A stretch of DNA of 27,469 nucleotides, taken from contig CAZTLI010000014.1 in the NCBI GenBank assembly GCA_964614375.1, positions 1 through 27,469 of the forward strand, written 5' to 3'. The position numbers and the translations under genes are program-made. The notes beneath the pieces were generated by a model. The model was not told the origin of the DNA. It saw nothing but the letters and a program-made list of their open reading frames with translations, and ran no database searches. Positions within the stretch are counted from its first letter, which is position 1. Each line of letters begins with the position of its first letter. The DNA comes from CAZTLI01 sp964614375. GTDB taxonomy: Bacteria > Chloroflexota > Anaerolineae > Aggregatilineales > Phototrophicaceae. Positions 1 through 7,814 of this stretch are shown here, one piece after another.

Positions 1-15
1 CGCATACGGTAAACT

Positions 16-55
16 AAGACGGCGTATGTATAATCAAGTGGACATACGTCGTCTT
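16..55 (+). promoter_or_regulatory. palindromic operator-like promoter region of lpdA
   Basis: Two 14-nt arms (16-29 and 42-55) are reverse complements except for one G/T position. They flank a perfect -10 hexamer TATAAT at 29-34. No good -35 is visible at the expected distance, as expected for an activator-dependent or repressed promoter. An alternative reading is a hairpin terminating an upstream gene outside the window, since TTT follows the right arm. The embedded TATAAT and the lpdA start 78 bases downstream favour an operator. Confidence 0.45.
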
Positions 56-71
56 TGATTTATGGATACTA

Positions 72-88
72 CAGGGCTAGCTGCCCTG
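72..88 (+). other. 5'-UTR hairpin before the lpdA ribosome binding site
   Basis: CAGGGC and GCCCTG form a perfect 6-bp stem with a 5-nt loop, ending seven bases before the AAGGAG ribosome binding site at 95-100. It could affect transcript stability or translation of lpdA, but no conserved regulatory RNA is recognised. Confidence 0.35.
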
Positions 89-111
89 ATTCGTAAGGAG
101 TAGATACACAC

Positions 112-1509
112 ATGGCAAAAGAATATGATGTTGTGGTATTGGGCGCGGGGCCGGGTGGATATGTCGCCGCCATTCGCGCCAGCCAGTTAGGGCTAAAAAC
201 CGCGATTGTCGAGAAGCAATACTGGGGCGGAGTCTGCTTGAATGTGGGCTGCATCCCCTCCAAAGCCCTGTTACGCAATGCGGAACTGGCGCACATTTTC
301 AATCATCAGGCCAAAGAGTTTGGCATGTCCGGTGAGGTGACATTTGACTATGGCGCCGCCTTCAAACGCAGTCGCAAAGTCGCCACCGGGCGCGTGAAGG
401 GTGTGCAATTCCTCATGCGGAAGAACAAAATCGACACGTTTGACGGTTGGGCAACGTTCACCGACCCGCATACGCTCGATGTCGAACTCAATGAAGGCGC
501 GAAAGAAACGCTCAAATTCAAACACATCATCATCGCCACTGGCTCAACCACGCGCCTCATCCCCGGTACGAAATTGAGCGAACGAGTCGTCACCTATGAA
601 GAGCAAATCATGGACGACAAGCTGCCCGAAAGCATCATTATCGCAGGTGCGGGCGCGATTGGTGTGGAATTTGCCTATATCCTCAGCAATTATGGCGTGG
701 ACGTGACGATTGTCGAATTCCTTGACCGGGTTGTGCCATTGGAAGACGAAGAAGTCTCCGCCGAACTGCACAAACAATACGAACGCAGCGGTATCAAAAT
801 CATGGTTGGCACAAAGGTCGAGAAGATTGAGGACACGGGCAAAAAGGTCAAAGTCACCGTTACACCGCCCGATGGCAATCAGACCACTCTCGAAGCGGAT
901 AAGGTTTTGCAAGCGATTGGTTTCCAACCGCGCGTGGAAGGCTATGGATTGGAAAAAACAGGGGTCAAACTGACAGACCGGGGCGCAATCGACATCAATG
1001 GTAAAATGCAAACCAGCGTCCCGCACATCTATGCCATTGGTGATGTCACCGCCAAATTGATGCTGGCGCATGTCGCCGAAACGATGGGAGTCATCGCGGC
1101 AGAAAATATCGCCGGGGTCGATACGATTGAACTCGATTACGTGATGCTGCCACGCGCCACCTACTGCCAACCGCAAATCGCCAGCTTTGGCTATACCGAA
1201 ATCCAGGCGCGAGAAAAGGGTTACGACATCAATGTCGCTAAATTCCCGTTCCAGGCCAACGGCAAGGCGCATGGTCTGGGTGACTATACCGGCTTTGTCA
1301 AACTCATCAGCGATAAGAAATATGGTGAGATGCTGGGCGCACACCTGATTGGCCCCGATGTCACCGAACTGCTGCCCGAATTGACGCTGGCACGTTTCGC
1401 CGAGCTTACCCCGAACGAAATCGCCCGCAATGTCCACGCCCATCCCACACTCAGCGAGGCGGTCAAAGAAGCGGCACACGGTCTCGAAGGACACATGATT
1501 AACTTTTAA
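112..1509 (+). CDS. lpdA: dihydrolipoyl dehydrogenase (E3)
   Basis: This FAD flavoprotein reoxidises the dihydrolipoyl arms of 2-oxoacid dehydrogenase complexes or of the glycine cleavage system, passing electrons to NAD+. The 465-aa length is normal for the family. Visible motifs are the FAD dinucleotide fold GAGPGG at residues 11-16, the redox disulfide C42/C47 in CLNVGCIPSK, the NAD-binding GAGAIG near residue 180, the second FAD contact ending in AIGD near residue 306, and the C-terminal catalytic dyad H444/E449 in HAHPTLSE. The ATG is preceded by AAGGAG at 95-100 with 11-nt spacing. No E1 or E2 gene follows; the next gene is convergent, so the gene is monocistronic at least on its 3' side. 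A palindromic promoter region lies upstream. The function is secure; which complex it serves cannot be told from this window. Confidence 0.96.
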   Translation: MAKEYDVVVLGAGPGGYVAAIRASQLGLKTAIVEKQYWGGVCLNVGCIPSKALLRNAELAHIFNHQAKEFGMSGEVTFDYGAAFKRSRKVATGRVKGVQFLMRKNKIDTFDGWATFTDPHTLDVELNEGAKETLKFKHIIIATGSTTRLIPGTKLSERVVTYEEQIMDDKLPESIIIAGAGAIGVEFAYILSNYGVDVTIVEFLDRVVPLEDEEVSAELHKQYERSGIKIMVGTKVEKIEDTGKKVKVTVTPPDGNQTTLEADKVLQAIGFQPRVEGYGLEKTGVKLTDRGAIDINGKMQTSVPHIYAIGDVTAKLMLAHVAETMGVIAAENIAGVDTIELDYVMLPRATYCQPQIASFGYTEIQAREKGYDINVAKFPFQANGKAHGLGDYTGFVKLISDKKYGEMLGAHLIGPDVTELLPELTLARFAELTPNEIARNVHAHPTLSEAVKEAAHGLEGHMINF

Positions 1510-1536
1510 TGTGGCACAGATTGTATTACTAACTCG

Positions 1537-1592
1537 CACCGGGTTGCAACCCGGTGTCGATAGCAAACATGAGCGAGGAATCGACACCTCGC
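1537..1592. repeat. overlapping inverted repeats between convergent genes
   Basis: Three stems share sequence. Stem A is a perfect 20-bp palindrome at 1537-1556 (CACCGGGTTG/CAACCCGGTG). Stem B pairs GGTGTCGAT (1553-1561) with ATCGACACC (1580-1588). Stem C pairs GCGAGG (1573-1578) with CCTCGC (1587-1592). A and C can coexist, while B excludes both. A T-run at 1599-1603 lies seven bases after stem C, too far for a classic terminator but compatible with weak termination of lpdA. Confidence 0.55.
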
Positions 1593-1603
1593 CCGAACTT
1601 TTT

Positions 1604-2998
1604 CTAGCCGATGACGAATGTGACTGTGATATTGCGAACGTTGTCACGCTCGGACGATTCGATGACAAAGCCATCCGGGTCAGCAATAACTGTCGCGTTG
1701 ACCGTCCCCGGTGAACCGGATAGCTGTACAATGACCGTCTGCGATTCACCCGGTTCTAAGGCGCGAATGTTTGCCAGCGAACGAATAGAACTACCTGCAA
1801 GCGTCACACTGACCGTTGTCGCGCCACTGCGAACGTCGCCCCGATTAGCCACCGTCACTTCGACCTGCGCCCGTCGTTCATCTACAGAAAACGACACCGC
1901 GTTCTCTATCACGAGATTGGGCAACCGTGTGATCGGTTCTGGTGTGCGGGTATCAATATCGGTCAACGGACGCGGGAGCTGGTTCACAGGCAGGCCGATG
2001 AGGTCATCCGGGTTGATGGCTTCTACGCCCGATACTGTACCCGGCCTTAAGTTCAAGTCCATCGTGATGCGTACCCGACTGCCCTCTGGCACAAAACGCG
2101 ACACCCCATTTACGCTGATGTCCGCACTGCCTTCCAGCAAATTGACCAGCATATCGCCGCCTGCCACTGCCTGGATGTATGCCGTTGAACGCAGATTGAT
2201 GCTCACTTCGTTGATGAGGAAATTGACTTCGGTCACACCCTCTGGCGTTTGAATGAGCAGACCACTCTCCGGCGCATCAACACACTGGCGGTCATTCGTG
2301 CCTGTCGCCACTTGAATCGCTTGCATCGGGCCGTAATAAACACCCCGATCACGAATGAGTGTGGGCAGCCGTTCTTCATCGTCATCAACCGACTCTACAG
2401 CCCAACCATCGGCGCCATTATTTAACCGCACCTGCCACCAGCGCAGGTTATTGATAATCCGAGGCCCATCGAGAATCGTCACCTGTGTGCCATCGGGCAA
2501 GGCCACCAGCACAGGGAAATTCGTGCCGGGGCCAGTACGGATATTGAGGTCATCGCCCTCTGTCGTGTGAATAAACGCGGGCTGACCAATCACCAGCGGA
2601 CGGACGGTATTCCGCATATCGACATCGCCAAACAGCAGCAGTGTCACATCTTCCGGTTGTGAATTTTCGACATTGGCCTGCACTTGCATCCAACCAATTC
2701 CCCAAATATCAAGCGCAGCATCCATCCCACTCATGCGTAATGTCTGCACTGATGAGACATCTACCCGGTCTCCCGGTGCGGCGAATGTATATGCCCCCAC
2801 ACCCGGATGCGCTTGCATCTGTAGTTCAGTATGTCCATAACACAGGCGATTCCGTCCGGTATTCACGCAGCTATCTTCCAGCGTTTCCAGCGCGGTGGTG
2901 ACCAGCGCCGGACACGTCGCAGCGACGGCTATCGTCACATGCAGCGCCAATAGAATGCCCCCTACCCCCCACATCAGCCATCGCTTGAGGTATGACAT
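1604..2998 (-). CDS. secreted SH3 / FecR-like / CARDB multidomain protein
   Basis: This 464-aa exported protein of unknown specific role probably acts at the cell surface. Residues 1-27 form a signal peptide: a Lys/Arg start, a hydrophobic stretch and an AVAA cleavage region. A bacterial SH3 (SH3_3-like) domain spans about 140-205 with the typical LNIRTGPGTNFPVL and WWQV...GWA signatures. Residues about 245-320 (TPEG...INLRSTAYIQ...VNLLEGSADI...VPEGSRV) resemble the FecR-type beta domain that follows stress or polysaccharide sensors. A CARDB-type adhesion domain fills about 360-464 (PNLVIENAV...VTVANRGD...LEPGESQTV...SERDN). The ATG follows AGGAGA. The gene is expressed alone from a promoter just upstream. 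Domain assignment is by pattern only. It could be a peptidoglycan-binding adhesin or scaffold; no catalytic domain is seen. Confidence 0.8.
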   Translation of the reverse strand: MSYLKRWLMWGVGGILLALHVTIAVAATCPALVTTALETLEDSCVNTGRNRLCYGHTELQMQAHPGVGAYTFAAPGDRVDVSSVQTLRMSGMDAALDIWGIGWMQVQANVENSQPEDVTLLLFGDVDMRNTVRPLVIGQPAFIHTTEGDDLNIRTGPGTNFPVLVALPDGTQVTILDGPRIINNLRWWQVRLNNGADGWAVESVDDDEERLPTLIRDRGVYYGPMQAIQVATGTNDRQCVDAPESGLLIQTPEGVTEVNFLINEVSINLRSTAYIQAVAGGDMLVNLLEGSADISVNGVSRFVPEGSRVRITMDLNLRPGTVSGVEAINPDDLIGLPVNQLPRPLTDIDTRTPEPITRLPNLVIENAVSFSVDERRAQVEVTVANRGDVRSGATTVSVTLAGSSIRSLANIRALEPGESQTVIVQLSGSPGTVNATVIADPDGFVIESSERDNVRNITVTFVIG

Positions 2999-3031
2999 GG
3001 TGTTCTCCTATGCCCTGACTTAGACAACTTC

Positions 3032-3060
3032 AGTGTAGTGGTTCGCCGGATTGAAGGCAA
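3032..3060 (-). promoter_or_regulatory. putative sigma70 promoter of the SH3/CARDB gene
   Basis: On the minus strand TTGCCT (3060-3055), a 17-bp spacer and TACACT (3037-3032) match the consensus at 4/6 and 4/6. It lies 34 bp upstream of the start codon, in the 95-bp gap to the hydrolase gene. Confidence 0.4.
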
Positions 3061-3093
3061 ACACAGTACCTATACATCAACGCACGCATCGGC

Positions 3094-3885
3094 TTAATTT
3101 TGATAGTGCGCGTCGATGAAGTCACGGATAGCGGCGAAATATGCCTGCATCCCAACAGTCAACAGATTGTTGTGTCCGGCATTGGGGATACGCAAAAGTG
3201 TCTTATGTGCAGATGGTGAGGCGTCAACCAACCGCTGTCCGTTGTCAACAGGCAGCACGACATCCTCCTCACCATGAATGACCAGCAGCGGCAAATGAAT
3301 GGCCTCAATCTTGCGAATATTATTTAACGGCAGGTTGTCATCATCCGCGAGCTTAAGCGAGATTCCGAGCCGACTAAAGAGCGACGGCGCAAGCGCGTAA
3401 CCACTTTCGACAATCAAACCCTTGAAACGGTCAGGGAAGCGATAGGCCGCGTGAAGCGCAGGCGCACTGCCCAGTGAGCGGCCTTTGATGAACAGCGGCA
3501 CGTCGGGTTGGATTTTTGCCTGTTTGAGGAGATTCGGCAGGGCATGGACAACAGGTTCTGCATCCGATGCGAGTGTACTGACCAGCGGCCTGCCCGTACT
3601 CCAACCATAGCCTCGATAGTCAACCACCAGCAATGACGCTCCCGCCATGTGATACATCAACGCGATATTGTCGTAATCGGTAGCGATTTCGCCATTGCCA
3701 TGAAAATAGACAATAACAGGAAATGTCTTATCGCGCACATAGAGGCGATAACCGAGAATTATGCCCTCTTCTATCGGAATCATACCATCAAACATCGTAT
3801 CGCTGCTGCCACTCGATGGTCGGGCGCGACGCGGGAAGAATAGATTGTCGATAATTTCGGGACGGTCAAGGGGATGGTCACTCAT
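3094..3885 (-). CDS. alpha/beta hydrolase (YqkD/ABHD13-like)
   Basis: This 263-aa serine hydrolase is predicted to be cytoplasmic, as there is no signal peptide. The fold is shown by the oxyanion strand YFHGNGE at 60-66, VDYRGYGWSTGRP at 88-100, the nucleophile elbow GRSLG with Ser137, the acid Asp208 in HGEEDVVLP and the base His238 in NAGHNN. All three triad members are present. The pattern resembles the YqkD/ABHD13 branch (BAAT/Hydrolase_4 families), whose physiological substrates are mostly unknown, so an ester or thioester substrate is only an inference. The ATG has AAAGG about 10 nt upstream. The gene lies 36 bp downstream of the acetyltransferase remnant and 95 bp upstream of the SH3 gene. 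Confidence 0.85.
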   Translation of the reverse strand: MSDHPLDRPEIIDNLFFPRRARPSSGSSDTMFDGMIPIEEGIILGYRLYVRDKTFPVIVYFHGNGEIATDYDNIALMYHMAGASLLVVDYRGYGWSTGRPLVSTLASDAEPVVHALPNLLKQAKIQPDVPLFIKGRSLGSAPALHAAYRFPDRFKGLIVESGYALAPSLFSRLGISLKLADDDNLPLNNIRKIEAIHLPLLVIHGEEDVVLPVDNGQRLVDASPSAHKTLLRIPNAGHNNLLTVGMQAYFAAIRDFIDAHYQN

Positions 3886-3921
3886 AGGGCGCCTTTTACT
3901 CGCGAATGCCGGCCCCTTATT

Positions 3922-4362
3922 TTACAGGATGTCTCCACCCATGCTATCCCATTGCATCCAATCAAATAGGCTGGCAGGAGTCTGATTTCCCAGTGATTTG
4001 GCTGTCAAGTAATACGGATTGCGATTATATGACATGCGGAACGTGGGGGTGATGGCGGATAAAACGCGATACAGCCCGGATTTGGGGGTCGCCAGCATGT
4101 GAGCAATATAAATACGCTGCATTCTCATCGTCGCAAACCAGCGCCGCATGAGTTCGGGCACATCATCACCATAGACAGCCAATAACGATGCGACAGGAAT
4201 TCGATTGGCTAGCTGAGCAATCCTATAGACCACCAATCCACGAAGCATCTCACCATCCAACCAGCCCGCGCACCGATAACGCCGAAACGGATGACCGGCA
4301 AAACGATGATGCAGGGATTGTGCGCTGGTCGGGAAGTGAATATACCCATTATGTGCCCCCAA
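3922..4362 (-). pseudogene. truncated GNAT-type acetyltransferase remnant
   Basis: The 146-residue frame looks like the C-terminal half of a roughly 300-aa GNAT-fold acetyltransferase. It has an LHHRFAGHPFRRY segment equivalent to the common 'L-WRY--HP---Y' motif, then GLVVYRIA, and ends with NPYYLTAKSL and DWMQWDSMGGD, as such C-termini do. The only available start is TTG at 4362, and an in-frame TGA (4365-4363) sits directly before it. No convincing ribosome binding site is seen. Only 140 bp separate it from the divergent exporter gene, too little for the missing N-terminal half. I read it as a decaying 5'-deleted gene. A short expressed protein from the TTG is possible but less likely. Confidence 0.55.
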
Positions 4363-4502
4363 TCACAGCTTGCGCTTACTGTAGCGCAGGCAGCGCATAA
4401 ACACTCGTCGTTCAACCCGCGCAAACCCTATACAAGCCCATCGCTGCGGCCTATAGTTATCTATGTCTATGCACGCAGGTAGCAACCGGAGACCATAAGC
4501 GA

Positions 4503-5303
4503 ATGGACAACACAGCCAGCGACCCATCTCCCCTATCACGCGAAGAACTGCGCGACATCATCGACCTTGCTTTGTGGGCTGGTCAACTGCTGCTGCAACA
4601 TGGCGCGGAGACCAGTTGGGTCGAAAAAACGGTGCATTATATCGGCACTGGATTAGGTTGCAACGACCTTGACGTTTTGGTGTCGCCCAATGCAATTATG
4701 GCAACGACCATCAGCGGCGAAGAATTCCGCACTAAAATCCGCCGCGTGACTCACATCGGCGTCAATATGGATATTCTGGCAGCGGTCAATACCCTACGCC
4801 ATCGGGTAGAGGATGAATCATTGGATCGTCAGCGTGTGCGCGCAGAACTCGAACGCATCGACCAGATGCCACCAAATTATAATCGCTGGCTGGTGGCGGG
4901 CATGGTCGGGTTGGCGTGTGCGGCATTTGCGCGATTGAGCGGCGGTGATGCCGGCGCATTTGCGGTGACATTTGTCGCCAGCGCACTGGCAATGGTTGTT
5001 CGGCAAGAATTGACTAATCGACATTTTAATGGCTTCGTGGTCACTGTGGTGACGGCTTTCGCCGCCGGGATACTCGCCAGCAGTGTGGTCTGGTTACAAA
5101 TCAGCGCCGTACCGGAAGCCTCATTATCATCGGCAGTTTTACTGCTAGTACCGGGTGTGCCACTGGTCAACGCCGCTGAAGATTTAATCAAAGGGCACAT
5201 GGTCACCGGCATTGTTCGCGGCGTGTCTGGTGTATTGATTTCGCTGGGGATTGCGCTGGGTTTGCTGCTGGCACTGCGGTTGACAGGGAGTGTGTTGCTA
5301 TGA
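4503..5303 (+). CDS. threonine/serine exporter, ThrE N-terminal-type subunit (YjjP-like)
   Basis: This 266-aa inner-membrane protein carries the ThrE (PF06738-type) domain. Residues about 10-115 hold the soluble conserved part: LWAGQLLLQHGAETSWVEKTV, then DVLVSPNAIMATT, TKIRRVTHIGVNMDIL and VNTLRHRVE. About five hydrophobic segments follow from residue 124 to the end. In this family the two halves of ThrE are often encoded as separate partners, here with the next gene, and the pair exports small neutral amino acids such as Thr or Ser, or dicarboxylates in other members. GGAG at 4488-4491 supports the ATG at 4503. The stop overlaps the next start (ATGA), indicating translational coupling. The actual substrate is not determined. 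Confidence 0.88.
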   Translation: MDNTASDPSPLSREELRDIIDLALWAGQLLLQHGAETSWVEKTVHYIGTGLGCNDLDVLVSPNAIMATTISGEEFRTKIRRVTHIGVNMDILAAVNTLRHRVEDESLDRQRVRAELERIDQMPPNYNRWLVAGMVGLACAAFARLSGGDAGAFAVTFVASALAMVVRQELTNRHFNGFVVTVVTAFAAGILASSVVWLQISAVPEASLSSAVLLLVPGVPLVNAAEDLIKGHMVTGIVRGVSGVLISLGIALGLLLALRLTGSVLL

Positions 5304-5785
5304 GTTTGCTGGATTTGACCCTCATCATAGTGCAGGATGCGTTGTGGTCAGGTGTGGCGGCACTGGGCTTCGCCATGTTATTCAATGTTCCCCGCCGTGC
5401 ATTGTGGGGCTGTTTACTGGCCGGTGCAATCGGTCACGCTGTACGGACGACACTCATGCAATCTGATGTCAGCATTGAATTGGCGACTCTGGCCGGGGCG
5501 ACGGTGATTGGATTTTTGAGCGTTTGGTTGTCGCAGCGATTCAATATCCCCTCATCTATTTATGGCATTACCGGCGTCATTCCAATGGTGCCGGGTAAAT
5601 TCGCCTACAGCACCATGATTGGCCTCTTGCGTGTCGCCGAAGCTGGAGTGGACACGCCACCTGATGTTTTATTGGATATGAGCGTCAACGCTATCAAAAC
5701 TGCCCTACTATTGGGCGCATTGGCATTGGGTGTAGCTGCACCGCGCTTGTTATTCAGACGACACCAACAATTACCTCATCCGTAA
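5300..5785 (+). CDS. threonine/serine exporter, ThrE C-terminal-type subunit (YjjB-like)
   Basis: This 161-aa membrane protein has four to five hydrophobic helices and matches the ThrE C-terminal (PF12821-type) module. Typical elements are the N-terminal LSL/ALGFAMLFNVPRRALW region, VGFLSVWLSQRFNIPSSIYGITGVIPMVPGK in shortened form (VIGFLSVWLSQRF, IPMVPGKFAYSTM) and a final hydrophobic segment. It begins inside the stop codon of the preceding ThrE-N gene (ATGA overlap) and surely forms a hetero-oligomeric exporter with it. The C-terminus ends in RRHQQLPHP. The next gene is convergent and only one base away, leaving no room for a separate terminator. Confidence 0.86.
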   Translation: MSLLDLTLIIVQDALWSGVAALGFAMLFNVPRRALWGCLLAGAIGHAVRTTLMQSDVSIELATLAGATVIGFLSVWLSQRFNIPSSIYGITGVIPMVPGKFAYSTMIGLLRVAEAGVDTPPDVLLDMSVNAIKTALLLGALALGVAAPRLLFRRHQQLPHP

Positions 5786-5786
5786 A

Positions 5787-6278
5787 TCAGTCAAGAAACG
5801 ACCAGCCCGCTTCGTGCCCGTCACCGAGTAAAAAATTAAATGTCCCGGATATGAGATACGCTATGACCATCATCAGAATCCCAATCATCCCCAACAATGT
5901 CACCCATAGTATGCCTGTTCGTGGATGAGCCGAAACAACTATAAACGCCAGCAGTGCCAACCTATCCAACAGCGCCAATGTGCCCTTTGTCCAGCGACGA
6001 CGGTCTAATACACCGCGTGTAAAACCGTCTGATAACGATTCGCGCCAGCTTAATTGATAGTGTTGCTGGGCATAGCGCGTCCGACGAATCACAATGACAA
6101 CAGCAAACGGCAGCCGGAACAGCGTTCGCATCAAATAGAGATAACCGATGAACAACGCCAGACTACGCAGTATGGGTAATACGCCACTGAAGTCAATGGG
6201 CAGTGGATAGTCAAGCACGATATGCGCCAGCGCCATGGTCAACCCAGCAGCGCCAATCGTTCTTATGTCAAGACGCAT
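5787..6278 (-). CDS. hypothetical membrane protein
   Basis: This 163-aa protein of unknown function has hydrophobic segments near residues 7-22, 32-50, 55-65 and two at about 105-150. A positively charged loop in the middle (RRTRYAQQHY...RRRWTKG) is probably cytoplasmic. I recognise no family. The start is best placed at the ATG at 6278 rather than the adjacent GTG at 6281, because a purine-rich GGGGAGGGG stretch immediately precedes them at a usable spacing. It lies downstream of gdhA but behind that gene's terminator, and converges with the exporter operon. Confidence 0.6.
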   Translation of the reverse strand: MRLDIRTIGAAGLTMALAHIVLDYPLPIDFSGVLPILRSLALFIGYLYLMRTLFRLPFAVVIVIRRTRYAQQHYQLSWRESLSDGFTRGVLDRRRWTKGTLALLDRLALLAFIVVSAHPRTGILWVTLLGMIGILMMVIAYLISGTFNFLLGDGHEAGWSFLD

Positions 6279-6295
6279 CACCCCTCCCCAAACAG

Positions 6296-6319
6296 AAAAG
6301 GCACGCCCACGACGTGCCT
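6296..6319 (-). terminator. Rho-independent terminator of the lipB-gdhA operon
   Basis: On the minus strand AGGCACG (6319-6313), a 7-nt loop and CGTGCCT (6305-6299) form a perfect 7-bp stem followed directly by TTTT and further T-rich sequence. It lies 27 bp after the gdhA stop codon. Confidence 0.85.
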
Positions 6320-6345
6320 CTCAGGTATGCAATACACTGTTTTGC

Positions 6346-7782
6346 CTACACACCCATTTCCTGATAGGTGCGCGTAATCTTACTCAGGGACACGACATAA
6401 GCGGCTGTGCGAAAATCATCAATACCTGCATGGCGATGAAATGCCTCACTGATTTCTTGATAGGCCAATCGCATCGTATCATCGAGACCAGACCGCACGA
6501 GGGCGAGTTCATCCGCACCCTGAAGAATGTCGTTTTTGAGATATTCCGGCACATTTTTTCCAGTGAGCAATTCCATCGTCTCGATTATCCGCTGACCGCG
6601 AAATTCGTCTAACCGGCGCTGCATCCGCCCGAAACGGATATGGGATAGATTTTTCACCCACTCAAAGAACGAAACGGTCACGCCACCTGCATTTACAAAG
6701 GCATCGGGCAGCACAACGATGCCTTTTTCGCGTAATATTTCATCGGCATAAAAAGTCACCGGGCCGTTCGCCGCTTCGACCAGCAGCTTACACTGAATCT
6801 TCGCTGCGTTGTCTACGGTGATTTGCGCTTCCATCGCCGCCGGGATGAGCATGTCACATTCGAGTTCAAGGTATTTCTTGCCATCAGGCTCATAAGTCGA
6901 ACCTGGAAAATCTTTGACACCGCCTGTTTCATCCATCCAACGGCGTACTGCCATGATATTCAGGCCATCGGGGTTCATGATAGCGCCGTCACGTTCAATA
7001 ATAGCGATAATCTTTACCCCATCTTCTTCCGATAAAAATTGTGCCGCATGAAAGCCAACATTGCCTAACCCCTGCACCACCGCCGTCTTGCCTTCCAGGT
7101 CACCTTCTAAACGCGCCATCGCCACATCATTCGGATGCCGGAAGAATTCCCGAATGACATATTGCACACCGCGTCCCGTTGCTTCCACGCGCCCCACAAT
7201 GCCACCATTTGATACGGGTTTGCCGGTCACCACACCAAAATGATTAATATCGTCCGGGTGCAGAATTTTATAAACATCCGCCATCCACGCCATTTCGCGT
7301 TCACCCGTACCCATATCCGGCGCGGGCACGTTTTGGCTGGGACTCATATAACCGCGTTTAATTAACTCGCGCGCAAAGCGTCGCGTTATCCGCTCCAACT
7401 CATCTGGCGTGAATTCCTTGCGATTAATCCGCAAACCACCCTTAGACCCCCCAAATGGCACGTTGACGATGGCGCACTTATAGGTCATCAGTGCCGCCAA
7501 AGCCTCTACTTCGTCCTGATTCACATTGTCCGCAAAGCGTATTCCCCCCTTAACCGGGAGGCGATGTTCGCTATGTACCGCCCGCCAACCGGTAAATGTG
7601 ACATAGCGTCCATTTTCTAATTTGACCGGGAACTGTATTTTAAGTACATGATCACAGGGTTTGATCTGTTCGGCTAATCCCGGCGGCAAATCGAGGAATG
7701 CTAATGCGCGGTCTACCATGCGATCAACACTTTCGCGGAAGGAAATTTTCGGGGTAACATGGACTTTAGGGGCAGCAACCAT
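6346..7782 (-). CDS. gdhA: Glu/Leu/Phe/Val dehydrogenase, glutamate dehydrogenase type
   Basis: This enzyme catalyses reversible oxidative deamination of glutamate to 2-oxoglutarate, linking nitrogen and carbon metabolism in the cytoplasm. At 478 aa it is somewhat longer than the usual 415-450, mainly by extra N- and C-terminal residues. Visible motifs are VKGGIRF at 77-83, the substrate lysine K102 in TYKCA, the catalytic K114 in GGSKGG, D146 in PAPDMGTGE, and the dinucleotide-binding VVQGLGNVG near 235-243. EAANGP and DAFVNAGGVTVSFFEW complete the pattern. The ATG has AGGAGAAG upstream. It is the second gene after lipB, with a 32-bp gap, and has its own terminator. Choice between NAD and NADP cannot be read reliably here. 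Confidence 0.93.
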   Translation of the reverse strand: MVAAPKVHVTPKISFRESVDRMVDRALAFLDLPPGLAEQIKPCDHVLKIQFPVKLENGRYVTFTGWRAVHSEHRLPVKGGIRFADNVNQDEVEALAALMTYKCAIVNVPFGGSKGGLRINRKEFTPDELERITRRFARELIKRGYMSPSQNVPAPDMGTGEREMAWMADVYKILHPDDINHFGVVTGKPVSNGGIVGRVEATGRGVQYVIREFFRHPNDVAMARLEGDLEGKTAVVQGLGNVGFHAAQFLSEEDGVKIIAIIERDGAIMNPDGLNIMAVRRWMDETGGVKDFPGSTYEPDGKKYLELECDMLIPAAMEAQITVDNAAKIQCKLLVEAANGPVTFYADEILREKGIVVLPDAFVNAGGVTVSFFEWVKNLSHIRFGRMQRRLDEFRGQRIIETMELLTGKNVPEYLKNDILQGADELALVRSGLDDTMRLAYQEISEAFHRHAGIDDFRTAAYVVSLSKITRTYQEMGV

Positions 7783-7814
7783 CGTGTTCTTCTCCTCATA
7801 ATATTATTGACTAT

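Noticed and set aside
1573..1603. Classic Rho-independent terminator for lpdA
   Set aside because: The stem GCGAGG/CCTCGC is followed by seven non-T bases before the T-run, so it is listed as an inverted repeat rather than a confident terminator.
544..1749. 401-codon open frame on the minus strand opposite lpdA
   Set aside because: It lies antisense to the firmly identified lpdA, its translation shows no family pattern, and it overlaps the end of the SH3 gene. It is a shadow of codon bias.
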